This document shows, in pieces, positions 1-7,774 of a DNA stretch of 64,000 nucleotides. The stretch is from assembly GCA_015064685.1 (NCBI GenBank), contig SVRT01000001.1:106568-170567 (forward strand), written 5' to 3'. The notes below the pieces were generated by a model that saw only the letters and a program-made list of their open reading frames with translations, was not told the origin of the DNA and ran no database searches. This DNA is from Oscillospiraceae bacterium (lineage in GTDB: Bacteria; Bacillota; Clostridia; Oscillospirales; CAG-272). Made by a program: the position numbers and the translations under genes. Every line of letters starts with the position of its first letter. Within the stretch, counting starts at the first letter, position 1.

Positions 1-681
1 CGTCTTGTTTCTGTAATATCGCATTGTGATTATCGACCTCTCGCGTTCGCAAAGCGTGCCAAGCGCATCGCGCAGGGCAATGTTTTCAAGCCAGGAGTCG
101 TCAACGCTTGAAACGTCAGCAAGCTGATCTATCACGTATAGGGAATCACCGCCGTCGCTGTATACGGGCTCGTAGATAGAGATCGGTTCAATGACCGCCT
201 CCATAGCCTCGGACAATGCCTCTTTTTTTACGTCAAGAATACTTGCAAGCTCATCTATCGTAGGCTCGCAGTCGCGATTTGCCTGTATCTCCTCGCGGGC
301 CTTGAGGGCACGATAAGCAAGATCGCGAATAGACCGACTTATTCTGAGCGCAGTGTTGTCACGAAGATAACGCCTGATCTCCCCGATTATCATAGGAACT
401 GCGTAAGTGGAAAATTTCACGTCAAGCTCGGTGTTGAAGTTGTCGACAGCCTTTACAAGCCCGAGACAGCCAACCTGGAAAAGATCGTCCGCGTTTTCTT
501 TTCTTGCAGAGAAGCGCTTAATAATTGATAAAACGAGACGGAGGTTTCCACAGATAAGATCTCTGCGCGCGCCCTCGTCTCCTGCCTTTATGCGGTCGAG
601 CAGACCCTTTTTCTCGTCATCGTCGAGAAGGGCAAGCTCGCTTGTGTTAACACCGCATATCTCAACCTTATTATAAAACAT
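1..681 (-). CDS. sigG: RNA polymerase sporulation sigma factor SigG (3' part outside window)
   Basis: This is the late forespore sigma factor, which directs RNA polymerase to forespore genes after engulfment. The start at 681 (ATG, preceded by GGGAG) gives the SigG-typical N-terminus with NKVEICGVNTSEL. Region 2 follows with GNLRLVLSIIKRF and DDLFQVGCLGLVKAVDNF near residues 45-82, then KFSTYAVPMIIGEIRRYLRD near 89-108. Regions 3 and 4 continue to the window edge. 227 residues are visible; about 30 C-terminal residues, most of the region 4.2 helix-turn-helix, lie outside. The VEICG start and the FSTYAVPMIIGEIRR block distinguish SigG from SigF and SigE by my recollection of the families. No clear forespore promoter was recognised in the 220 bases upstream. 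Its presence suggests a spore-forming lineage. Confidence 0.93.
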   Translation of the reverse strand, partial: MFYNKVEICGVNTSELALLDDDEKKGLLDRIKAGDEGARRDLICGNLRLVLSIIKRFSARKENADDLFQVGCLGLVKAVDNFNTELDVKFSTYAVPMIIGEIRRYLRDNTALRISRSIRDLAYRALKAREEIQANRDCEPTIDELASILDVKKEALSEAMEAVIEPISIYEPVYSDGGDSLYVIDQLADVSSVDDSWLENIALRDALGTLCERERSIITMRYYRNKT

Positions 682-904
682 TTGTAAGCTCCCAAAAAGT
701 TATCAGTATACAGTAAAAGTGTCTTTTTAGCGTATAACGTGATTATTCCCGACATACAGCGCAAAAATTCGATTTTGGGTGTGGAAAAAAATGCATAATG
801 TTTTTCTTAACCTGAAATATGTATAAAATATAAACAAACGATTGATAAATAAACAATATGTAATAATATTTGATATGTCAGCATGAGAAATAAAGAAAAA
901 TTGA

Positions 905-933
905 TTGACAAACCGTGACAAAGATGATATAAT
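905..933 (+). promoter_or_regulatory. Consensus sigma-A promoter of rnpB
   Basis: The -35 box TTGACA is at 905-910 and the -10 box TATAAT at 928-933, with a 17-base spacer. The predicted start near 940-941 coincides with the first base of the RNase P RNA helix P1. Confidence 0.9.
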
Positions 934-940
934 ACAGATC

Positions 941-1314
941 GTAGCTTCGCCGAACGGTCGCGTACGGTCACGCCGAAAGGTATCCGTGCGAGGAAAGTCC
1001 GGGCTTCATAGGGCAGGGTAACTGATAACGTCAGTCGCGGGAGACCGCCGGGAAAGTGCAACAGAAATAAACCGCCAAGGGCATTTTTTGTCTGCGGTAA
1101 GGATGGAAAGGCGAGGTAAGAGCTCACCCACTCCTATGGTAACATAGGTTTGCTGTAAACCCTACTTGAAGCAACACCCCGAGAGATGTTTGCCCGACAC
1201 TCTTGAAAAAGATATCTCAGGGTGGCATTTTGCAATAGCAAAGGAGCTTATCGGTGACGGTAAGCAAAGATTGATGACCGTTTAAGACAGAACCCGGCTT
1301 ACAGACGGAGCTAC
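941..1314 (+). ncRNA. rnpB: RNase P RNA (catalytic subunit), class A
   Basis: This is the catalytic RNA of ribonuclease P, which removes 5' leaders from tRNA precursors. The P4 and CR-I core is visible as GAGGAAAGTCCGGGCT near 990-1005, and the conserved segment GAAAGTGCAACAGAAA near 1051-1066 follows. AGAACCCGGCTTACAG lies near 1289-1304. The 5' GTAGCTT (941-947) pairs with GAGCTAC (1308-1314) to close helix P1. The length of about 374 nt is normal. It has its own consensus promoter and a terminator starting 10 bases downstream. Confidence 0.95.
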
Positions 1315-1324
1315 AAAAACAGAG

Positions 1325-1352
1325 AAAAACACCGTTTTCGGTGTTTTTTTTC
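1325..1352 (+). terminator. Rho-independent terminator of rnpB
   Basis: The stem AAAAACACCG / CGGTGTTTTT has a TTTT loop and is followed by a run of T from 1344 onward. Confidence 0.9.
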
Positions 1353-1361
1353 TTTTTTCTA

Positions 1362-1390
1362 TTTACAAATAGAAATATAGATGGTATAAT
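1362..1390 (+). promoter_or_regulatory. Promoter of the secreted nuclease gene
   Basis: TTTACA (1362-1367), a 17-base spacer, and TATAAT (1385-1390). It lies 49 bases upstream of the start codon at 1439. Confidence 0.8.
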
Positions 1391-1438
1391 CAAAATGGTA
1401 GTATATGCAAAATCATAATTAATTCGGAGAAATGATTT

Positions 1439-4267
1439 ATGAAAATGCCTGAAAAAATGAAAAAAACACTAACTGTGCTGTTGGCTGTGTGCCTGATCGT
1501 CATAGCGATTCCGCAGGCGATCGTGCTCGATGCCACAGCAGCTGTCACAGGGCAGCCGTCAAGCTACTCCTCGGAATACAATTCCGGGCAGCGCGACGTT
1601 GTTTGCACAACGCTTAACGGAACGAGCGCGTCAAGCTACTATACGGGTAGTTATACCTACGAAAACTTGTCGGAATTGTCCTCGGGTAGCTTGAAATCTT
1701 CATTGGCAACACTGATGAAAAGCACTCACAAAAAAATCAGCTCATACGACGACTGCCATTATGAAGCGGATAGAACAGACTGCGAAAACGAAGACGGAAG
1801 AGTTTCTCTTATCTACACGTCCTACAGTGCAACAATGAGCCAGTGGAACGGCTGGAACAGAGAGCACGTGTGGCCTCAGAGCCTTGGTGGAGATAACACA
1901 TCCGGAGGCGGAGCAGACCTTCACCACATCCGTCCCTCCGATGCAGGCGTAAACAGCTCAAGAGGAAACAAAAAATACGGAGAAGCTGGAAGTGGCGCGA
2001 AGGAGAAATACGGAAGCAATCCCGCAGTCGGTGTGCTTGGCGGTACTTACAGCTCCACATATTTTGAACCCCTTGATAATGTAAAGGGCGACGTTGCACG
2101 TATCTGCCTTTACGTTCACGTAAGATGGGGCTCTGATTGGGGCGCAAGCAGTATAACGAGCGTATTCCAGAGTGTTGATGTTCTTCTTGAATGGTGTGAG
2201 CTTGACCCGGTAGATACCTGGGAGATGGGTAGAAACGAGGTCGTCCAGGACATTCAAGGTAATAGAAACGTATTTATCGACTATCCTGAGTACGCTTGGT
2301 TGATCTTCGGTGAAGAGGTTCCCGAGGATATGATCACTCCTTCAGGAAAGGCATCGGGAGGTAATGCGGGAGCAGGCTCGGGAGGATCTGAAGAGGATCC
2401 CACTGAAAAGCCTACCACACCGCCCACCGAGCAGGAGACCGAGTCAGGCTCGGGCTCTGGCTCGGTAACACCCGGAGCTTCGTCCGAGGTGACGTTGTCA
2501 TTTGCTGACAAGGCACAGAGAACCTCCTTCTCCAGCACGAGCCAGGTGTGGCAGCAAAACGGAATAACCTTTACCAACAATAAATCAAATTCATCGAATG
2601 CTGTAGCGGACTACATTAACCCCGTAAGATGTTATAAGGGGTCCACGGTGCTCGTAGAGCGAGAACGTATCCTGAAGATAGTATTTAATTGCAATTCCGA
2701 GAGCTATGCCAATGATCTGGTAAGTTCACTTTCCGGATATAGCAATGTTGTTAAAAACGGTTCCGACGTCACGGTAAGCTTCGCAAGTCCGGTTGACGAG
2801 ATAAGCTTTACTTGCTCTGCTCAGATACGAATGGACTCGATAGTCGCAACGTGTGCTACAGGCGGTAGCTCGGAAGAGACCGAAAAGCCCACTGAGGCAC
2901 CAACTGAAGCTCCAACTGAAAAGCCTACCGAAGCACCGACCGAGGCACCGACCGAAGCACCTACTGAAGCTCCAACAGAGCCTCCGACCGAATCTGGAGA
3001 GAGTGCCGAAGCGACACTGTCATTCGCCAACACTGCTCAGCGAACTGAGTACTCAACTACAAAGCAGGTTTGGGAGCAAAACGGAGTGACCTTAACCAAT
3101 GATAAAGGAAAATCTACAAGTAACATAGGTAATTATTCCAATCCTGTAAGGCTTTATGCGAATTCATCGGTAACAGTAGCTTTTGACAATATGACCAAGA
3201 TTGTCTTTACTTGTGCTTCATCGAGCTATGCAACCGCACTTGTTAATTCAACGAAGAACGTTTCCGGTGCAACTGTCAGCTCGAGCGGCAGTACTGTAAC
3301 AGTTGAATTCAGCACCCCGGTGAATGAGTTTACGTTCACTTGCTCAGCGCAGGTACGCGTTAATTCATTAGCAGTAACTTATGTTATACCCAAGACCGAG
3401 GAGTTCAAGATCAAGAGTGCAAAGCTCGAGCTGTCGCAGGACATTAGCGTGATATACACCGCAATTATTCCCGATAGCTATACCGATCACCGTATGGTAT
3501 TTGAGTTCTGCGGAAGCGAATATACGGTATATGGAACAAGCAATGGCGACGGTACTTACGCATTTAAGTTTGACAAGGTTCTTCCTCAGTGTATGGGAGA
3601 CAATATAAAGGCAACCCTTTATGCAACTGCAAACGGCAAGGAAGTGTCAGCCTGCATCAATAGCTACAGCGTTCGCAAGTACTGTGAAAATCAGCTTGCA
3701 CAAACGACCGATGCGCAGCTTATCAAGCTTCTGTCCGACCTTCTGGTCTACGGTGCGGCTGCACAGACCTATAATGGCTATAATACAGACTCGCTTGTAA
3801 CAGACGGACTTGATCTCTCTCCCAGCACGTTTAAAACGCTTGATGCGAGTGTCAGCAAAAAGGCTGTGATCGGAACAAAGGTTGAAGGCTTGAGCTGGAA
3901 GAGCGCAGGACTTATGTTTGACAATGCCATTGCAATGTATGCAAAGCTTTCGGCAGCTGACCTTGACGGACTTCAGGTCAAAATATCTATTGGAAACCGA
4001 GCTGAGACATATAACGTATCCGATCTACAGAAAGACAGCGACGGATATTATATTCTCTATTTCAGAAACATTTTGGCAACCGAATTTGACAGTACTGTAA
4101 CGGCAGTCTTCCTCCGTAACGGTGTTCAGGTTGGACAAACAATGACATATTCGGTCAACTCATACGTATATACGGCGCAAAACAGCTCGAATACTCTCCT
4201 TGCAAATCTTATGCAAGCAACATACAATTACGGCGCGTCAGTGTATGAGTATTCCTTGAATCACTGA
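1439..4267 (+). CDS. Secreted endonuclease I family protein with duplicated beta domains and Thr/Pro linkers
   Basis: This is an extracellular nuclease likely to degrade DNA or RNA outside the cell. A signal peptide occupies about residues 1-37 (basic start, then LTVLLAVCLIVIAIP). The endonuclease I domain spans about 60-290, with REHVWPQSLG at 141-150 and DLHHIRPSD at 160-168, the His-rich metal site of this family. A linker rich in TEKP/TPPT comes next. A domain of about 115 residues follows, beginning TLSFADKAQRTSFSST. A TEAP-repeat linker (about 482-522) leads to a second copy beginning TLSFANTAQRTEYSTT. The C-terminal 290 residues form a module with YGAAAQTYNGY, a pattern I recall in other gut Clostridia surface proteins. 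No LPxTG or transmembrane anchor is seen, so it is probably released or held non-covalently. The start is supported by CGGAGA 8 bases upstream. A 49-residue gene follows closely and may be co-transcribed. Confidence 0.87.
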   Translation: MKMPEKMKKTLTVLLAVCLIVIAIPQAIVLDATAAVTGQPSSYSSEYNSGQRDVVCTTLNGTSASSYYTGSYTYENLSELSSGSLKSSLATLMKSTHKKISSYDDCHYEADRTDCENEDGRVSLIYTSYSATMSQWNGWNREHVWPQSLGGDNTSGGGADLHHIRPSDAGVNSSRGNKKYGEAGSGAKEKYGSNPAVGVLGGTYSSTYFEPLDNVKGDVARICLYVHVRWGSDWGASSITSVFQSVDVLLEWCELDPVDTWEMGRNEVVQDIQGNRNVFIDYPEYAWLIFGEEVPEDMITPSGKASGGNAGAGSGGSEEDPTEKPTTPPTEQETESGSGSGSVTPGASSEVTLSFADKAQRTSFSSTSQVWQQNGITFTNNKSNSSNAVADYINPVRCYKGSTVLVERERILKIVFNCNSESYANDLVSSLSGYSNVVKNGSDVTVSFASPVDEISFTCSAQIRMDSIVATCATGGSSEETEKPTEAPTEAPTEKPTEAPTEAPTEAPTEAPTEPPTESGESAEATLSFANTAQRTEYSTTKQVWEQNGVTLTNDKGKSTSNIGNYSNPVRLYANSSVTVAFDNMTKIVFTCASSSYATALVNSTKNVSGATVSSSGSTVTVEFSTPVNEFTFTCSAQVRVNSLAVTYVIPKTEEFKIKSAKLELSQDISVIYTAIIPDSYTDHRMVFEFCGSEYTVYGTSNGDGTYAFKFDKVLPQCMGDNIKATLYATANGKEVSACINSYSVRKYCENQLAQTTDAQLIKLLSDLLVYGAAAQTYNGYNTDSLVTDGLDLSPSTFKTLDASVSKKAVIGTKVEGLSWKSAGLMFDNAIAMYAKLSAADLDGLQVKISIGNRAETYNVSDLQKDSDGYYILYFRNILATEFDSTVTAVFLRNGVQVGQTMTYSVNSYVYTAQNSSNTLLANLMQATYNYGASVYEYSLNH

Positions 4268-4281
4268 CGGGAGGACAAAAA

Positions 4282-4431
4282 ATGATGAAAAATAATAAAT
4301 ACTATTCTCCAAAAATCGAGATCATCAAACTCTTGCCGCAGGATGTTATAACAAACAGCGCGACAGGGGGAGGAATCATTGTAACTCCCGAGGATGAGTT
4401 CGATGATGAAAACGGAGCAGATGCTCCGTAA
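4282..4431 (+). CDS. Small peptide with Y-x-x-P and DVIT-x-S motif, unknown function
   Basis: This 49-residue gene lies 14 bases after the nuclease stop, with GGGAGGAC upstream of its ATG. The protein has a basic start (MMKNNKYYSPKIEII), then LLPQDVITNSATGGGI, and an acidic tail DEFDDENGADAP. It has no signal peptide or transmembrane segment. I recall many short Clostridia proteins with a Y-x-x-P, about 10 residues, then D-V/I-I-T-x-S pattern. Their function is unknown to me. The leader-like N-terminus, Gly-rich stretch and acidic tail could fit a modified or exported peptide, but no modification enzyme lies nearby. The shared terminator downstream supports co-transcription with the nuclease. 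Confidence 0.65.
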   Translation: MMKNNKYYSPKIEIIKLLPQDVITNSATGGGIIVTPEDEFDDENGADAP

Positions 4432-4453
4432 GCCGATTTGATAATCATAATTT

Positions 4454-4498
4454 AAAAAGCTATCGGCACAACGTTAACCGTTGTGCCGATAGCTTTTT
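4454..4498. terminator. Bidirectional terminator between the nuclease operon and ftsZ
   Basis: A long stem of about 20 bp (arm AAAAAGCTATCGGCACAACG and its complement) has a 5-base loop, with A and T runs on both sides. It can end transcription of both the plus-strand nuclease operon and minus-strand ftsZ. Confidence 0.88.
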
Positions 4499-4515
4499 AT
4501 GTTTGAAAAAATATA

Positions 4516-5550
4516 TTATTTTCTCTTTCTTGCGGGATTGTTCATGATAGCATCCCACATAGAATCATCCTCAACTGCCTTGCCGTTGTCCTTCTTGTCA
4601 AAGCCGGTTGCGATGATGGTGATTCTCATTTCATCCTCAAGCTCGTCGTCGAACTTAACACCCCAGATGATGTTTGCATCGGGATGAGCCTCGTTCTTAA
4701 CGATGTCAGATGCGATATAAGCATCCTCGAGACCGATGTCGCGGGAAGCTACGATGTTCATAAGGATACCGCGAGCGCCGTTGATGGAGGACTCGAGAAG
4801 GGGAGAGGAGATGGCCATCTGTGCAGCTTCCTCTGCCTTGTCCTTGCCTGCAGCGTAACCAACACCCATGTGAGCGTATCCTGCGTCCTTCATAATGGTC
4901 TTAACGTCAGCAAAGTCAAGGTTGATAAGACCCTTTTCGTTTACGAGATCAGAGATGCTCTGAACACCTGTACGGAGAACGTCATCAGCTACCTCAAACG
5001 CGTTAGCGAGAGTGATTCTCTGGTCGCTTGCCTCCTGGAGCTTGTCGTTGGGAATAACGATGAGCGCGTCAACGAACTGAGAAAGCTCGTCGATGCCTGC
5101 GGATGCATTGGATGCTCTTACCTTACCCTCAAAGGAGAAGGGACGGGTAACGATACCGATCGTGAGAACGTCCATCTCACGTGCAACGCGAGCAACAACG
5201 GGAGCAGCACCTGTTCCTGTTCCGCCGCCCATACCTGCAGCAACGAATACCATGTCTGTGTCCTTGAGAAGAGACTTGACTTCTTCAAGAGACTCCTCTG
5301 CAGCGCGCTTACCGATCTCGGGCTTAGCACCTGCGCCTCTACCGCCTGTCAGCTTCTCACCGATAATGAGCTGAGAGGGAGCGTTAGAATGACGGAGAGC
5401 CATTCTGTCAGTGTTTACTGTGATGAATTCAACGCCCTTGATGTTGGAAGAGATCATTCTGTTAACAGCGTTATTTCCGCCGCCGCCTACGCCTATGACC
5501 TTAATATTGGCGCCTACTTCGATTGTGTCGTCGTGTTCAAAAATTCCCAT
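4516..5550 (-). CDS. ftsZ: Cell division GTPase FtsZ
   Basis: This tubulin-like GTPase polymerises at mid-cell into the Z ring. The N-terminal nucleotide site GVGGGGNNAVNRM is near residues 20-32 and the tubulin signature GMGGGTGTGAAP at 106-117. The T7 synergy-loop region reads NLDFADVKTIM. The protein has 344 residues. The usual long disordered linker is nearly absent: only about 20 residues separate the last beta strand (MRITIIATGF) from the C-terminus DDSMWDAIMNNPARKRK, which stands where the FtsA/ZapA-binding peptide normally is. It is not in a dcw cluster here, and radC lies upstream on the same strand. The start has GGAGG 9-13 bases upstream. Identification is certain; only the tail is unusual. 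Confidence 0.97.
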   Translation of the reverse strand: MGIFEHDDTIEVGANIKVIGVGGGGNNAVNRMISSNIKGVEFITVNTDRMALRHSNAPSQLIIGEKLTGGRGAGAKPEIGKRAAEESLEEVKSLLKDTDMVFVAAGMGGGTGTGAAPVVARVAREMDVLTIGIVTRPFSFEGKVRASNASAGIDELSQFVDALIVIPNDKLQEASDQRITLANAFEVADDVLRTGVQSISDLVNEKGLINLDFADVKTIMKDAGYAHMGVGYAAGKDKAEEAAQMAISSPLLESSINGARGILMNIVASRDIGLEDAYIASDIVKNEAHPDANIIWGVKFDDELEDEMRITIIATGFDKKDNGKAVEDDSMWDAIMNNPARKRK

Positions 5551-5590
5551 TTGTGAATCCTCCGCTTTATATATTTCTAATTTTTTTTAT

Positions 5591-5618
5591 TATAAAGTGT
5601 AAAATGCTACACTATATA
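5591..5618. promoter_or_regulatory. Inverted repeat in the radC-ftsZ gap, possible operator
   Basis: The arms TATAAAGTGTA (5591-5601) and TACACTATATA (5608-5618) match at 10 of 11 positions around a 6-base centre. The repeat lies 41-68 bases upstream of the ftsZ start. No T run follows on the minus strand, so it is not a terminator. An operator role is inference. Confidence 0.35.
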
Positions 5619-5672
5619 CACGTTTGAGTTTTTCTATGTTTTATAAGGGTTTTGTTCTTGTTCTGTCTCAAC

Positions 5673-6440
5673 TTATGAGTTGTAAAAGTTTCTGTATGCC
5701 GATACGTTACTAAGCGCGTTACCTTTTCTTACTCTCAGCATCATTGTCGGTGCATAGCTTTCTTCGTTGACGATGATGTGCTCGAGAAGTGAGATGCCGA
5801 TCGCGTTGAGCGCGGACTCTATCTGAACCGATATAAGTCTGTCCTCGGTGCTTTGATGGAGCGTTCCTGAGGGATGATTATGTGAGAGTATTACATAAGA
5901 TGCATCGCGGTTAAGCGCGTGCTTTGCTACTGCTCTGGTGTCGACGCTTGCGCTGTTAACACTTCCTGTTGACATCGTTGAAAAGTCAATCAATCTAAAG
6001 GAATTGTCGAGCAGCATTACGCAGAATTCTTCGACCTTTACACCTCTGTAATAATCGCAAAGGAAGTTGCCGACCTTGGTGAGAGAGTCTCCCAAAAATC
6101 TTGTATCCTTGTGCTTTTCCATTTCGATTCGCTTGCTTATTGTGTTGTAAAGATTGATGAACAGGGAAGTGGTTTTTCCTGCGCCGTCAACCTTTTCGAG
6201 CAATGCGATGTCGGCATTGAAGACTCCTTCGAGTGTGCCGAATTCGTCCAGAAGTCTGTGCGCGAGTTCGTTTGTGTTGACTCGCGGTAGGACGAAAAAT
6301 AAGAGCAATTCAAGCAGCTCGTGATCTGTAAAATCCTTGCCGTTATTGACTAAAAAGCGTTTCTTGAGTCTTTCGCGGTGTCCGCTATGGACAGGTTTTG
6401 AGTTTTTGCCTGCGGTTGTATTATCGATTGTTGTAGACAT
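5673..6440 (-). CDS. radC: RadC family JAB/MPN-domain protein
   Basis: This belongs to the RadC (DUF2466) family, whose cellular role is still unsettled despite the repair-related name. The N-terminal 100 residues hold a helix-hairpin-helix-like region (FTDHELLELLLFFVLPRVNT). The C-terminal JAMM metal motif is complete: ILSHNHPSG followed by STEDR. The 255-residue length is slightly above the usual 220-230 because of an N-terminal extension. The start is supported by AGGAAG upstream. It lies 122 bases upstream of ftsZ on the same strand with no clear terminator between them, so read-through into ftsZ is possible. Confidence 0.9.
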   Translation of the reverse strand: MSTTIDNTTAGKNSKPVHSGHRERLKKRFLVNNGKDFTDHELLELLLFFVLPRVNTNELAHRLLDEFGTLEGVFNADIALLEKVDGAGKTTSLFINLYNTISKRIEMEKHKDTRFLGDSLTKVGNFLCDYYRGVKVEEFCVMLLDNSFRLIDFSTMSTGSVNSASVDTRAVAKHALNRDASYVILSHNHPSGTLHQSTEDRLISVQIESALNAIGISLLEHIIVNEESYAPTMMLRVRKGNALSNVSAYRNFYNS

Positions 6441-6671
6441 TTTTGTTCTTCCTGATGAAAATATACATTTTTGATGTTAAAAATTGTGCAACAAATAAAC
6501 TGCAATGCCACAAACCTAATAAATATAAGGAAAACTAAATATGAATATTTTTACAATAAATGAATAAATATTCAGTTTCAAGTCGAATTAGTTGTAGATT
6601 TGCTGAATTTGGATCAAAATACGGTATTTTGGTGCCGTTTTTGTCCTTTGGTCAATTTTTGCGTTTTTTTG

Positions 6672-6680
6672 TGGTAGAAT
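6672..6680 (+). promoter_or_regulatory. Extended -10 promoter upstream of the DUF6514-like gene
   Basis: TGG-TAGAAT is a TGn-extended -10 box (TAGAAT at 6675-6680), 45 bases before the start codon. No good -35 box is seen at 17 bases, so support is modest. Confidence 0.4.
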
Positions 6681-6725
6681 GAATAAAGTGTAATTCTTGA
6701 GGTCAGGGAAGGACGGTAAAAAATT

Positions 6726-6932
6726 ATGACTTTATCATTTTTAGTCTTCGAGGTGATCGGTGACGGGGAGGTCGGGTTCGGTCTGTCCTTTGTCTTGCCG
6801 TCGGGCGAGGTGAGGAGTGTCGACTCGCTCACGTTTGACCGCGCGGCGATCGATATGCTTTGCGAGAGGATGAACCGCCTCGGTGTGACCGAGTGTCAGC
6901 TTTATGAGATACTCGAGGATTTTCTGCCTTGA
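6726..6932 (+). CDS. Small DUF6514-like protein
   Basis: This 68-residue cytosolic protein has a two-strand N-terminal part (MTLSFLVFEVIGDGEVGFGL) and a C-terminal helical part. The end, SLTFDRAAIDMLCERMNRLG and then QLYEILEDFLP, resembles the pattern I recall for DUF6514 proteins of Clostridia (DIS-x-DRE...LCN...L...HL-x-D-V-I-E-D-F-L). Function is unknown. GGAAGGACGG lies 7-16 bases upstream of the ATG. It stands alone between radC and the S24 repressor, convergent with the latter. Confidence 0.6.
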   Translation: MTLSFLVFEVIGDGEVGFGLSFVLPSGEVRSVDSLTFDRAAIDMLCERMNRLGVTECQLYEILEDFLP

Positions 6933-6959
6933 GTGATTTCTCTGCGGGGAAAGTCCCGG

Positions 6960-7574
6960 TTATCTGATCTCTGACTTGAAGGCGACCGCCTTTCCGATGA
7001 TACGTATCTTTTCAAGCTCGTCTCCAGAGTAGACCATAGGCTCATAGTTGCTGTTCTCGGAGATCAGCATAAGCTTGGAGCTTTCGGGGTAGTAGTAGAC
7101 TCTTTTAAGAGTTGCTTCATCGTTGATGATAATAGCGGCGATCTCTCCGTTATTGACAGTGTCCGCCTTCTTGATGAACACTGTGTCACCACTGTTGATT
7201 CTGGCATCCTTCATACTGTCGCCCTTGGCTATGAGACAGAAATCCGCATCGGTATCCGCATCGGTGTAGACGGTTCCACCGTCCTCCTCACTTGCAAAGA
7301 CGGGATAACCGCACGCGATCTGACCTACAACGGGCAACACCTTGTATTTTCCACCCGAGCGTGCCTCGGGGATATCGGTTGTGCCGAGAAGGTAGGCTTC
7401 GCTTACACCGAGCGCACGCGCGATAGCGCAAATTGCGTCGGCCTTAGGGACATAGACACCGTTTTTATATTGGCTCAGCCTGGGCTTTGAGATGCCGGTC
7501 AGGCGGGAAAGCTCCGCGGCTTTGATATTCTTTTCAGCCATCACAAGAGCCAATCTTGATCTAAAATCGTTCAT
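6960..7574 (-). CDS. XRE-family repressor with S24 (LexA/CI-like) autoprotease domain
   Basis: This is a DNA-binding repressor that can cleave itself, as LexA and lambda-CI proteins do after RecA activation. The helix-turn-helix is at about residues 12-60 (IKAAELSRLTGISKPRLSQY). The S24 domain begins near 77. The cleavage site is probably the Cys-Gly in VGQIACGYPV, the nucleophile is the Ser of KGDSM, and the general base is the Lys in ATLKRVYYY. All needed residues are present in this 204-residue protein. Its promoter region contains inverted repeats, and a divergent consensus promoter with an SOS-like box starts about 170 bases away. It may be a phage-type repressor of the head-gene island beginning at 9.8 kb, or an independent stress regulator. 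The start has GGAG about 7 bases upstream. Confidence 0.88.
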   Translation of the reverse strand: MNDFRSRLALVMAEKNIKAAELSRLTGISKPRLSQYKNGVYVPKADAICAIARALGVSEAYLLGTTDIPEARSGGKYKVLPVVGQIACGYPVFASEEDGGTVYTDADTDADFCLIAKGDSMKDARINSGDTVFIKKADTVNNGEIAAIIINDEATLKRVYYYPESSKLMLISENSNYEPMVYSGDELEKIRIIGKAVAFKSEIR

Positions 7575-7660
7575 ATCTATCTCCGTTCGATTGAATAGGG
7601 AACAAGCGGAGGCTGTATGAATGCCGCCGATTGTGAAGAAGTAAGTAAACTATATCCTTG

Positions 7661-7699
7661 CTTCCTTTTTATTATACCAAAAAGTTAAGGAAGTGTCAA
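7661..7699 (-). promoter_or_regulatory. Consensus promoter of the S24 repressor with flanking inverted repeat
   Basis: On the minus strand, TTGACA (plus coordinates 7694-7699) and TATAAT (7671-7676) are separated by exactly 17 bases. The inverted repeat CTTCCTT (7661-7667) / AAGGAAG (7687-7693) brackets the -10 box and spacer, as expected of an autoregulatory operator. AAAGTTAA occurs twice (7681-7688 and 7714-7721), and a 12-base palindrome AAAATTAATTTT lies at 7724-7735. Confidence 0.75.
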
Positions 7700-7745
7700 T
7701 AGGTTTTTTGAAAAAAGTTAAACAAAATTAATTTTATTTTTGGGG

Positions 7746-7774
7746 TTGACAAAATAGAACAGGTGTGCTATAAT
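7746..7774 (+). promoter_or_regulatory. Perfect sigma-A promoter with an SOS-like box in the spacer
   Basis: TTGACA (7746-7751) and TATAAT (7769-7774) lie 17 bases apart, with an upstream TGn. The spacer contains ATAGAACAGGTGTGC, which resembles the Gram-positive LexA box (GAAC-N4-GTTC type). Occupancy by a LexA/S24 protein would block polymerase. No ORF longer than about 60 codons on the plus strand starts in the next 500 bases, so the product may be a non-coding RNA or a very short peptide. Confidence 0.75.
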
